A stretch of 64,000 bases of DNA from Trichoplax adhaerens (taxonomy: Eukaryota; Placozoa; Uniplacotomia; Trichoplacea; Trichoplacidae). Under the pieces are notes generated by a model. It made no database searches. It was not told the origin of the DNA and saw only the letters and a list, made by a program, of their open reading frames with translations. The DNA lies in contig NW_002060943.1 of the NCBI RefSeq assembly GCF_000150275.1, positions 13,001,169 to 13,065,168 of the forward strand. Reading direction: 5' to 3'. Shown in pieces: positions 1 to 12,100 of the stretch (positions within the stretch are counted from its first letter, which is position 1; every line of letters begins with the position of its first letter). Position numbers and translations under genes: made by a program.

Positions 1-447
1 GTCACTATTTCCGAAATATAAAATACAAGTAGTTATCTTATACCACGGCTCATTTAACACAATATTTGGATTTTTATCGGAAGGTTCCATTAATAATAGG
101 TGACTGAGAATTAGAAATAAGTTCTATCTAGTTCTAACCTTTGTTGAAGGCAATACGCGAAATGAACACACGTTATTGGAGAAAACTTTAAGGTAATATT
201 CTCGGACCTTAATTTGCTAGAAGAAAGGGAAAAAGTAAAATGTAGATTCATTTCCTTACCAAATTTTAATATTTTAATTTGCAGTAATCTATGTTAACTT
301 GTATTTATTTCGATAGATAATAAAGATAGATTACAATGCAGCTTGATAGATAAAGTATTGTTAAAATGTAGATAAAAATACAAATGAAATACAAGCTAGT
401 TAGCATTGTGAATCTTTACACGATGAAATAGTTGTCTATAAACTTAC

Positions 448-3400
448 TCTGGCTGAAATACTGCAGTGGACTTTCTTCGGCTTCTTGCTAAAATCAAGGT
501 AGCTGTTTTCCTTGCTCGCTAGTTTTGCTTCAAAGGTAACATTCATCTTTTTTCTTCCAATTTCCTTATGTAATTTGGCGCCATCAACATCTGTAATACA
601 GGAGGAAAAGGTTAAAATTTTGCTTCCTCTTTGATAAAGCTGAATGTGATGAATTACGCCTGTGAATGAGGTTATCAAGTAATTCGAACTAAAATAGCCA
701 AAGGGTAAATTTTAAAGTTGCTTTATAAAATTGAATCCCGTTCATGGGCTTGAATGGAATGCATTACATCCATGATTGCGGTTATGGAATAATACCACAT
801 TAGTATAGAACATTTTATGCTAATGGAGGCTAACGATAAAATTAAAGATACTTTATAAACTTGCATTTCTACAATACCCATCTTCCAAGATGACTTATTA
901 AGGTGAGATAGCCGATTATTCATGAAATAAATGATTTTACGGCACATACACTTCTAAAGATAAACTGTTATTATTCCACCCATCTTACGGCCTTGAATTA
1001 TTCCTTAATATTTGCGACTTAGTTCATGCTGTCTCCACGGTATCCAAAATAATTTGGTAAACTAAAGATGAGTAAATCGGTTTAGGGTAAATTTCTATCT
1101 GTATAATACGTGCAGGAGGATATCACACTAGTGCTGCCGATCTATCATTCTGAGGTAGAAATTTTGGATACTATGAGAAATTTTTATCGTGAAAGTAGAA
1201 TATTCGTGCAACTTTACGCTCAAAAATAGACGTAATTTACTTTACAATGGATAAGTTTTCTCTTCTACGGGTATTTAGAAATTTCGTAAGAATCCATAAT
1301 GGCATATTCTATTTACTATAAGAATTTTATCACCAGTATATCTCGTCATCTTTGTACTTACTACTTAAAACAACTAAAGTAAAATCGCCATTCTTTAAGA
1401 TTACGGAATCATATAGAAGCTGAGCTTTATAGGCACCCTCTTCTCCAATGACTTTCGTTTCCAATTTTTGCTCACTCAAGGCTAACTCGGTGTTAGTTAG
1501 AGCAGAAGGATTCCCAATCTATTCCATAAATGAAATTGAAAAGGGGATTTAGCTTATGAAAATGAATTGATGTTACGGTATCAAAACAAACCATATTGCT
1601 ATAAATTAGTAGTGACAGTTACAAGTTGCAATATTATAGAAGCAATGCCACAGTATTTTGTTACCACTAATGCTATATTCTATTTCGAAGGAACTTTAAC
1701 GATATAAGGTACTGTAGTCTTATAAAGCAAGAGTGCTTCCTTACCTTCGTAAGCTTCAGATCAAATCGATTTTCCATTGCTTTACAATAATTTCCAAATT
1801 TATCTCTGCAGTCAAGTTGCAAGGAATGCACAACATCACGAGTTACAACAATAATGGAGCTAGCAATGCCAATCGTCGATTGCTGAGGATCAGCAGGCCC
1901 TAAACAAGATGATTCAAAGTTAGAAACAATAATCCAATTATTTGTTCAATATTTGGATAGATACTTTATGCATTCGATCTCCACTCTTTAGGATGCTATT
2001 AAGGTAAGATAGAAGTCCCAGAGGAATGCTATTTCATTATTAGATTCATGTTACCTGCTAGAAATTCCTTTTGAAATGGACTATTGGAAATTTCATTTCC
2101 ATCTACGCGAATATGGATTTTATATTTTCCTGCTTGATGCAATGTAAAGGAAATATTGACGATATGCGGCAGTAATCGGTTTTCGTTGATATCAGAAACG
2201 ATGCCAATAGGATTTCCAAGTGGATTCAACATTTCTACTTCTAGGTTAGTTTGTGGTGTGATTGGACAGGCTTGGCCTACCAAAGATACTTGCTATTAAG
2301 GTTTAAAAAAGGAATTAGCATGAGGTCTATGTTGATACTATCTAAAGAATAAATGAGATTGTAACATATAGTATCATTTTGCTTTAGCTCGATCTTTAAG
2401 AGGAGAAGAAAGAAATTTAGAATAACTCGTGGATTATATTATCATGCTGTTACTGATTTGGTACCTACCGATATAGAAAATTTCAAAGTGCCACCAACGA
2501 CTTTTGGATCTTTCCACTGCCATGTTACATTGAAATGATTTGCAAATTTACTACGAATATTTTTTATTGCTTTGATTGGATTTAGCTTGGATACTTGTTT
2601 AGCCACATCACTGACAGTACCAACGTTATGATTTCGAAATAATAGTGCTTCAACATAGACACCAACATAAATAATGGAATCTGCTACAAGTTTTAGATTG
2701 CGAGTGCAAATAATACGCCAGCGAAATAAAAGCGATATACCAAGAATAATAATTGTATATTGGAGGACTAAAGCAAAAAATAAAATTAAGATTAATCAAT
2801 TAAATATAATGATGGTTATATTAGGTTGTGATAAAGTGATCTTCAAAACAATAAATCAAGAACTACAGTTTCTTGCAAATTTCACTTTATTATAGAAGTT
2901 AGGTTCGTCTAACTACCAAGGACTATCTGACTATCTGACAATCTACTTATTACAGCAAAATTCACGATTTATATACGATTAGTTACAGAATGCTTTTACT
3001 GTAACAAATCTTATCTTGCCCATTAAGTCGCAAGATCAGATCTAAATTTACATATGTATAGCTATACTACAAAGGAGCAAGCAAGCCGAAGTAAAAACAC
3101 GTCTTTACTTATTTGCTATTAACCTGAAGTTTACCATTACCGCATAGAGAGCTAAGAACAATATACTTAAGACAGCTGCTCGCTTTGACAAACTTCTTAT
3201 GCGAAAGCCATAGATTGACTTTTCAGATGATTACTTAAAATGGCCTATAATATCCGTACTCGTCTTATTAAAGCAAAAGTCTATCTTGAGTTATTCACTA
3301 GAATATAATCCATGCATTATAATTAAATGATGAAGAAGTAAAAGTAGGGGAAAAGAACAAGGTAGATAGCTGATTAAATTATTTCATTCTTACTTAGTGA

Positions 3401-4953
3401 TGGTTCATGGTATTAGCTTGTAAAGAAGCTACATTGTGCGTCATGATTGCACGATAGAGAAGTTGGAAGCAGAGGAAAGAGCAAGGTAGGTTGTTGATTG
3501 AATCATTCTGTTTTTACTTAGTGACGGTTCATGCCACAAGTGTGTAAATGGGCTAAATTATACATCATGATTGCAAGATGGAAAACTGGAAGCTGGGGAA
3601 AAGGACAAGGTATGTAGCTGATTGAGTTATTCCATTCTTAGTAATGGTTAATGGCACTAGCGTGTAAAAGGAGCTAATCTGTGCATCATGATTGCATAAT
3701 GGAGAGCTGGAAGCAGGGGAAAAGGACAAGGTAGGTAGCTGATTGAGCCATTCTATTCTTAGTGATGGTTCATGGCACTAGCTTATGAAGGAGCTAATGC
3801 ATACATCCTGATTGCATAATGGAAAACTAATGGTAGAGATAAATGACAAGGTAGATAGCTAATATAATTATTGCGCATTTAGTAATGGCGCTAGCCTGTA
3901 AGGGAGCTTACTAATAGTAGCCATCCTAAGTTTTGAGTTTTAAATATGAATTTAAGTTGATATTACTCGTCACATTTAATTTTACAGTTTTCAATAAGAT
4001 TAAATCAAATTATCGTTCATTTTACCTGGATAAGCAATAGAAAGAGCGTAAATGACGATCGGGCCATTCCATATAGAACTTGCCATTTCTTCAATTTCCT
4101 CTACCAGAGATTGAATGGCTAATTTTAACTTTGCATTTTCTTGTCCGGTAACATCATGAGAGGTTAATTCGTTCAACTTTGCTTCGCTTAATTGGATCAC
4201 TTTGCGGACATTATCCACTCCCATATCGAATAATTTGATAGCATAATTTTGCAGACTATAACGTTTTAGCCAATTGACAAATTTCAATCGTTCTCGTAAT
4301 CTGATCACTGCTGCATTGATGCGATCAATCTTAGAATGATCTAGTTGGCTAAATGCAATATATTGGTGTAGTCGATCGAGATCAAGATTAGCACAAGCAT
4401 CCAAGGATACGATTCCTAAGGTAAAAAAGTCAGCATATTCCCATTTTGATACTTATTATAGAATGAATATCGGTCAAGTAAAGAGTGATCTAGATTAAAT
4501 TGGTGACTTTAATAGAATAGGAATATCTTTTACTGAGCTGAGAGGTTAATACTATTTAAAATATCCGATATTAGTGAATAGATAATCCTATCCAGTAACG
4601 TGAACCTCTTATTCAGTTCCATAAAGCAATAATGAAAATTCAAATGTACTAATAAAGTCTATTGGAATATGGAATGGATAGGGTCTTGATCGGTTGGTCT
4701 ATTAGATTACCTTCCTATTCAACTACTCTTCTATGCAGTATAGTGTAAGCAATCTACGTTAACCTCTTAGCTTACCTTCCATCCAAAAAGCATCTTCAAA
4801 ATCGGATAATCCGTTCTCGCTAAGCCATAACGAGATGGATTGAAACTTTTCGCTGTTGATGTGATATCTCCAGTATGAAATTAGACCGATCATAGCCAAA
4901 ATCAGCGTGCAGATGGTGTAAAATACCTTCCTCGCTTGATTAATACTTGCCAT
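448..4953 (-). CDS. AREL1: AREL1-like HECT E3 ubiquitin ligase, N-terminal 491 codons (3' part off the left edge)
   Basis: Seven exons on the minus strand: 4953-4776, 4415-4026, 2680-2469, 2292-2055, 1899-1745, 1518-1362 and 590-448. All junctions keep phase and the last ends in phase 0 at a donor, so the gene continues to the left. Residues about 11-28 form a membrane anchor. They are followed by two SAM-like helical segments (about 35-105 and 110-172). A filamin-type Ig repeat comes next: exon 3 has TWQWKDPKVVGG, matching SWDWKDPYEVGH of human AREL1, and exon 4 has AGKYKIHIRVDGNEISNSPF. A second Ig-like stretch follows, then SKKPKKVHC, matching KKPKKVYC just before the human HECT region. 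AREL1 ubiquitylates IAP antagonists in the human cytosol. The human protein lacks the SAM-like part. The catalytic HECT domain is not in the window, so ligase activity is inferred from the family. The start ATG is chosen because it opens the exon just before the anchor. Confidence 0.88.
3335..3910. repeat. Tandem repeat, about 120-125 bp unit, five diverged copies, in AREL1 intron 2
   Basis: The core 'acaaggtagrtagctgatt' recurs near 3357, 3483, 3606, 3727 and 3847. Each copy also carries 'ggttcatggcactagc', 'catcatgattgcataatgg' and 'ctggaagcaggggaaaagg'. The array lies wholly inside the 1.3-kb intron 2 of the AREL1-like gene. Copies differ by point changes and small indels, so the duplication is not recent. 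Confidence 0.85.
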
Positions 4954-6700
4954 GCCTGAGAATTTCCTACAACTATATAGAAATGAATGCAGTCAATCAG
5001 TGCATACTAGAGATTACTTTACGGTCTATTTCTTTCCTAGTCTACTTTTCTTCATTGCATTTTGGAATCCAATAAATCAAGATTCCTTTTCAATTAATAC
5101 TAGCATTACTTTGCAGTATGATGAATTAGCAATCAGTCTGCTTTTCTTCACTGTATTTTTAAATCAAATGAATCAGAGTTTCTTTCAATTATAAATTAAA
5201 GCGATGCTTCTAAGCCATCACTAGCAATTTAACAACGTCCGTGAAAAAGAAAGTAACCGGCATACATAGAGTGGAAGCACTTATCAAGGCCATCCGTAAT
5301 CATCAATGCTCATTGATAACCTCCCTCTATGGGCTACCAAAAAAAAACTAACCGATTTATGGTGATTCGAGATTTTGTAGCATAGATACGGTATTAAAAC
5401 ACTCAGTAGCGGTGATAGTACTAGCAGATTTTATAAATGGGATGCTACAATTTTCTCCTCGTTACAAATTCCGATTTGTAGTAGGATGCCATCATCAGGG
5501 ATGATAAAAATGCTGATTCAATCTGTCCTAAAGACAGCAACCGATATTCGGTGGTAGCATTTGAAAATTGAATCCAATGCGATACTCAAATAATTAGTAG
5601 AGCGATCATATCATCAACAATTAGCATTCATGTCGTGGTGTTGCAATAGAGAAATAGATGCCAAAATCTTTCAAAATGATTGACAAGAAAATATTTGTAG
5701 TCGCAGGCATTTAATTTTGATGAGCCTAAAGATGTAACTCTTCATTCCATACTAAATCTGTTCAAGAACGGTATATTCTATTCTAAAAGGGAAAGAAAGA
5801 TACTTGAAGGAAAAATTGGGATAGTCTACTGTATTCCTAGCGAGTGATATGAACTCCATAACAAATCCATCGTAGTTATTTTGCCATCATGGATGCAGCC
5901 TTTGCGATATCAACAACCATCTCACTCTATTTGTTCAAAAGATGAGAACGGAAATACGTTAGAAGCATCTGCAGGCTCTGTAAAATAGTATGCTAAAGGA
6001 CTCCATCAATGATGATTATAATAGCCATAACTAGCAATCTCACTTTATCTGATCAGCATCAAGTCAAGATTGCCTGTTAGATCCTGTAGAGGCCATTATG
6101 GCAGAAAAATTGTCATCTATAAATGTAACATTCATTAGCACATTTTTCTACTAAAATTAGGATAGATGACCATAGAAGCTTAGTATGCCAATACACAATT
6201 CTTCCTGATCAATGTAAGGCAAGGGATATTATACTCATTATCGCCATTGCCTTTGGAAATGGAATGTCTCTTTTTTCTTGTCTTCATGGGTCAATGATAT
6301 TGAACTAAAACCAGGTAGAGTTTATTATATATGGGCAGGATTGGAGTAATGCTCTAGTCAATGCATTTACGTTTATTACTGGGGATAAATTTTGAATCCT
6401 TTAGCTTTTATGAAAACGTTAAGAAGTGGACTGGATTTTTTCTTTTAGTAATTCTTGATTGGATTCGTATGTCGACATGGTGGATCATACCCAAGATGGA
6501 CAGGTTAGCCTATCTGTTTGCAGCTATTCTGATATTACGGTTGAGGAAGACAAAAATTAGGGGCTGCACTCAAGAGAAAATCTTACAACAAACGTGTCGA
6601 TCAACTTGCTCATTAAGAGTTTCAAGGATTTCTTAGCATGATGGAATGCATTTAAAAGCCATTCTAGCAAGAAAGTATCCTCAATGCAGAAAATATAAAA
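4954..6700. other. Gene-free stretch upstream of the AREL1-like gene
   Basis: The bases directly to the right of 4953 should hold the AREL1 promoter, but I see no clear motif. Short ORFs here (for example 4952-5194 and 6361-6636, both plus) match nothing I know and lack splice-compatible neighbours. I see no RNA gene and no mobile-element ORF. Confidence 0.5.
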
Positions 6701-8280
6701 TGATGGTATTCAAACTTTGACGGTATCGTTCATGGTAAAAATATTATTTGAAAACCCACTTATTTATGCTTTTCTTTTGCATTATTTTAGCCAGTTGTGT
6801 GGCAGTTATAAGCCATCAAAGTATAAAATCGAATGTCTTTAATCCAATGGAAACTGCTTTATCGGTTTAGGGATCATTTCTTCCATAACAACTGGAAAGA
6901 TAATAACCTAATCGATTGCATTCGAACGCTTACTTTCCCATACTTTCCTCGGTCCCATTTTTACGATCGCGAAGAATCATTAAAAGTACTCGCTTATGTA
7001 TCGTTATACTAATACACTAAGTCCGAACTGTAGCAAAATATCATGTCTGATAATTATAATTATAATAGGTAAGTTATAAGTTATAATAATCATAGATTAC
7101 AAATTATCAGCATGTTATTGAAATACTTGTCTGTGTTGTATCTAGCAATTGAGTAAATTTCAATATCTGGATAAGTCGACGTTGCTATGGTACAAAACGA
7201 TTCGTTACTATTCTAGCTCGAAAAGGAAAGTCTTAAGACCTCTTCGGCATTGCTCCACACGATCATTCAAATACTCTGCTAATATATCTGTAGCTCAACC
7301 TTCAAAAAAATCAATGAATAAGCCAAGCGCGAGCTGCAATTTATGAAAAGTATTACTAGTCAACCTCAAGATCCACCACAATTTATTGGTAGCACTGGTA
7401 CGGCAGTAATTAGCCATCAAAGTCCAAGATTCAATGCCTTCAGTCAAGTAGAATTTACTTTATCGCTTTAGGGATCATTTCTTCAAAGTAATCTTAAAGC
7501 GATTTATAAACTAAGAATTGTTAATTCCATATGAAAGCCCACTTTCCAATGAGGATTATTGCCACTTGTGTGACACAAATAAGCCATCAAAGTCCAGAAT
7601 TGAATGCCTTCATTCAAGTGGGAATAGCTTTTTTGGCTTAATATATCAAAATCAACTACACTAAAAGCCATATATAAATAATGCAACACCATCACTTGCA
7701 TTTGAAAGCCCATTTTCCCTTGCTTTCCTCTGTCTCATATCTACCACTTATACATCAATGACAAGCTATTAAAGTGTAAAATCCAATGCTTTCCATGCTT
7801 GGAAGTTATTTTACGATTCAGCGATCAATTCTTAAAAGTATACTAAAAGCTATTCCAGAAAAAAACTGAAAAGATAAATTATTGATTGCATTTGAAAGCC
7901 TACTTTCCAATGCTTTGCTCAGCTCCATTTTTGCTACTTATGCCTCACGAATATACCATTGAATGTCTCTTGAATGTCTTCAATCAAGTGGAAATGAGCA
8001 AATTACTTTATCGAATTGCTTTATTGCGCTTATTTATTGCTTTATTTATTGCTTTATGACTGCAAAAAAAATCATGGATTCCATGTCAAAGCTCGCTTTC
8101 TCATGCTTTCTTCAGTTCCATCTCGGCTAATTTGCGGCACTAATAAGCCATCAAAGCGCATTTGTACAGGATTGAAAGGCCTCCAATCTAATGGAAATTG
8201 CTTTATCGGTTTTGTGATCAATTCTTTAAAATAAATTAAAAGCTATTCAAAAAAACTGTCATGATAATTGGTTCCCATTG
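6700..8280. repeat. Decayed tandem repeat, about 170-200 bp unit
   Basis: The phrase 'taagccatcaaagt' or a close variant recurs near 6810, 7408, 7579, 7765 and 8143. It is followed each time by 'gaatgccttcaatcaagtgg', 'tgctttatcggtttagggatcattt' and 'aaaagctattcaaaaaaactg'-type segments, and preceded by 'tttgaaagcccactttcc'. Copies are heavily diverged and one or two are interrupted. No coding potential is kept. Confidence 0.7.
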
Positions 8281-8479
8281 CCAATGAATTGAATTGTTAA
8301 GGACTCCATGAAAAGGAGATGATGGGTTGGCTGTCGGCTTCAAAGACAAGTTGCTAACGCTTTATAAAGCCAGTAATAACATCAATGGCGGACTCAATTA
8401 AAGTTTTCAAATTAGAATCAATTAAAGTTTTTAAATTAGAATGAGCACTATACAAGACAACTGTCGCACTTATTGCTTA

Positions 8480-10060
8480 GCTTTTTATGTCAAAATACGC
8501 TTGATAAATGTAGTATCATGATGAAAAGGCATGTTTTCATCTTGGTCAGAGAGATGGATAGGGGCAGAGCCAATGTTTATCATGTCTATGTACCCTACAC
8601 CAAGGTTATTAGCCAAAACTCAAGTTCATTTAGGAAATAAACTTGATATAGTTATAATTGCATAGCATGAATACGGTAGGATTTGGGGGTATGGTAGTCG
8701 ATTTGAATACACCATCGTTGATTTGTTTATCTTTGCTTACATAAAAAATAACCAGCGGAACTCAAAGTTAATTTAAAAAATAATTCACTCTATATGAGAA
8801 ATACGAGCAATGTATGGAGAGAAATCCATGTCTCTTTTTGGGTAGTGTTTTTCTTGTCGATGGTTGATTTGAAGAGATTAGAACCGACTAATTTAACCTT
8901 ACTGGCACACATTTATTAGTGGGAACTCAAATCTGATTTTAGAAATGATCAACTTCATTCATAGTCCATTGCAGGATAGACAAATATATAGCTTATGGAT
9001 TGAACTTTTTTTATGGTAGCCATTTTAATACGCTCTCCTTCACGCATTTATCCTTGTTGACACCCCCCCCCCAGGAAAAATTAAAAAAACACTTAGAAGA
9101 AATGTGCATTTTAGAGATCATTGAAATAACTCTACCAATACCCTTTTGGTAGGACATGCATCGGACTTTCGGCTTTGGTCTTCCAAGGATAGATGTCAAT
9201 GTCTATTCAATATTATGAATCGTATTTTGCCATGCCATCATAGCTTTCAAAACACGAAGGTTATGGCTAACACAAAATAACTAATCAGCAGAAACGACAC
9301 TCTAATTTGGATATTGATCAGTGCCCTCTATTTTGTAGGATAGATAAACGTGTCTATTTGTAGCCGTTAGCAGAGTAAACTATACATTATAATTCAAAGA
9401 ATTGGAGTAATTGAAGGACATTTAGGCGGCCATAAGTATTCTCTAAAGATAGTATTATGTCATCGTAGCTTGTCCTATACTAGAACTCGCGCTATCATTC
9501 TTGCTAACAGATATACCCCCCCCCCCAAAAAAATAATAATCTGCGTAAAACTAGAGTTGGCTTTAAACCTTGATTATAATTATTATTCTATTTGTAGGAT
9601 AGACATATATGTAAATCAAAAACATCCATCAAGGTAAGTTAGCGATTGCTAATTGATACACACTAATGAGAAATAGTGACCACCAATCGTACCTTTCATG
9701 TGGCAGCAGCTTTTAACGCACTAAAACTCACGTTCTCATCAGTGCATGCATAAAAAATGATCAACTCAAATCAAAGTGAAATTTTACAAAAGGAAAACTG
9801 CGTAAATACCCCATTTGGAGGACACGCCTCAGGGATAGAATTTATCATACTAATCCATTTCAGTATACTCTAACTCATGCTCTCATTTTTGTTGACCGGC
9901 GAAATAATCAAGGGAAATTCAAAATTTCTATTCCAAATCAACTTTAGTAGTAGTGACAATATGGAGGAAATGCTTGCAGGATAGACGTAAGTAGAAAAGT
10001 ATGAAAGGGGGCTTTATTTTCGTCATTGGATAGGATGAATGATAGACCCTTTGACTAAAA
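8480..10060. repeat. Decayed repeat region with poly-C/poly-A tracts
   Basis: Loose copies of 'ttgtaggatagacatatatg' occur near 8971, 9331, 9592 and 9973. Each is preceded by variants of 'aaaaataatcaacggaaactcaaa'. Two C runs (about 9063-9072 and 9517-9526) stand before A-rich tracts, one of them directly. The period is irregular, so I read this as an old, broken tandem family rather than an intact element. Confidence 0.45.
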
Positions 10061-12100
10061 TGGCAGGTTAAACTAAATCAGCATTAAATTATGCATGGTA
10101 TGGCAAGACTCGACTTGATCAAATTGGCAGTAAAAACAGCACATGAAGAGAAATTATTCTACTTCACGAGTACATGGCTGCTTTTCACTGTATAGTAATT
10201 CAGCTTTTATACCAATACTATCGGATTCAATCACAACCTAATGATGCCGTTACAAGAGCAAAACAACTTACCGTTATCCCTAACGAATAGCTGGCAATGG
10301 AAAAGGCTGTCAGCCTTGAATATCAATGTTGGCTGAAATAGTCGAAATGAGCACAGGCCAACTTTTTTTTCAGTGCAATAAGCAGATGATCAATGGCCGC
10401 TTAACTACCTTCTATGATCTTTTATTATAAGTTGTATGTCGGAATAATATGCAACTCTTCATGGTGTTTTCTTTACTTGATTACGCTTCCTTTTCTTATC
10501 CCTGTCCTTACTCGCTATTAAATCAATATCGCCGTTGTTATGCAAATAATTTATTCAATAGCTTGATTTACAGGACAATTCTGATCCATGTTCGCCTTTT
10601 ATCGTACAATATTTAAATCAAGTCTCTCGAATACAGTAGAATTCGGCAGAAATGTAAACTAGATACAATAATAACTTGCATTGATGATTATTTCTGTATC
10701 GATTAGAAGGCAAAATACCGCTATTGATGTAGTAGCACTAACCAACAGTATGCCGACTTTAATTTGTAGTCCTTTCAATCGCTTAGAAAGTGTTGTTGGA
10801 CAGTAGACTGCAATAAGAAAAATATATTGATCAGGGTTGAAGGAATTTCCTGTCTTTATTGAATGGATGTTTTAGTTTGTTTTTCCTTGTTTTCCTTTTC
10901 TGCTGTGTCGATATTGTCTAATCTCTGGGTATTGATTGATCTTACCTTTCCTGTATTCTTTACATCGCCCAGAAGCAAGACGACTTTCTTTTTGCTATCT
11001 CGAAAGGATAATATTAGATCGATTTGATGTATTATTTAATCACGGTATAGCATAAATCAATCAATCCCTTCATTCCTTATTAGGATTACATCTATCCTGT
11101 CTAGGCTATAACAGATTGTTGTTTGTTGTTGCCTCTTTTCATCCTTGCTAAGATTGAATTCCTTCAAATAACAATGTTTACGCTTGTTGCATGGAGATCT
11201 CGATTTCTTTGGTACTCTACTTCAGGATCGTTTAACTACTGTTCAAAATAGGAGCATAAGCTAAAATTAAATGCGTTATAGGTATTGATTCCTACTACTG
11301 AAAAGATAATTTCTATCTAGCACTACCTCAATAGGAGTATAGGATTGAACTATCATAAGAACTAGATTGTCCGTCCTCTTACAATTTCCAAATTAGCGAT
11401 TACAATTTTATGCAAGGCTAATAACTGCATTTTGATGATTTGAATAAACAATTATGTAATACGTAAATCATTGCAAACTAGAGAATAGGAACATACATTA
11501 TTAAGGGTTATAGTTTTATGATAGATCAAGTTTTAACTATTCCTTTAATAGCGCAGTTGGGATAAATTGCGATAGCAACAAAGGTCCATGACAGTAATTG
11601 AACCTTGGCCATGATGCCAAACCAAAGCCGAATAAGCTCAAATCGAGCTTGTTATCGGTATCGTTGTTGATGCCTGTTGTAGAACTGAATATATAATTTC
11701 TCTCTAGCACACTATGAATAGGATTGGAGTATAAAAAAGTTCAAATCATGTACTCCTATATAATTTCCAAGGTAGTGATTTGTAATAGAGAATGCGGGAA
11801 TAGCAAGGTTACTTTCGAGTAGTAAAGCTAGTGTGCATCGCTAGCTAAATACTCCATATTGATGATTTCAATCAATCATTGCAACCTAGAGAATAGAGGA
11901 GCATTTAATATTAGAATGATACGCTAATTATTTATCTGATTTGGCTATCCAACGAGTATCAATTACTATGATAATGAGATAGTTGTATTCATTTCGGCAC
12001 TCAATGAAGCTGAAATGCCATCATAAAATAATGAAGGAAATGAATCATTTACTAATTATAATATATTAAATATGGAGATTCGAACGCTTTATCGTTTATC
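10061..12100. other. Intergenic stretch, no gene seen
   Basis: Both strands were read. There are no long ORFs, no exon-like segments with splice sites and protein similarity, and no tRNA or rRNA signature. A diverged pair of about 440-bp segments may be present (11270-11450 and 11685-11900 share 'taatttctatctagcac' and 'caatcattgcaacctagagaatag'-like text). Confidence 0.4.

Noticed and set aside
12060-12085. GTTCGAATC tRNA B-box-like sequence on minus
   Set aside because: No A-box at the right distance and no cloverleaf could be drawn.
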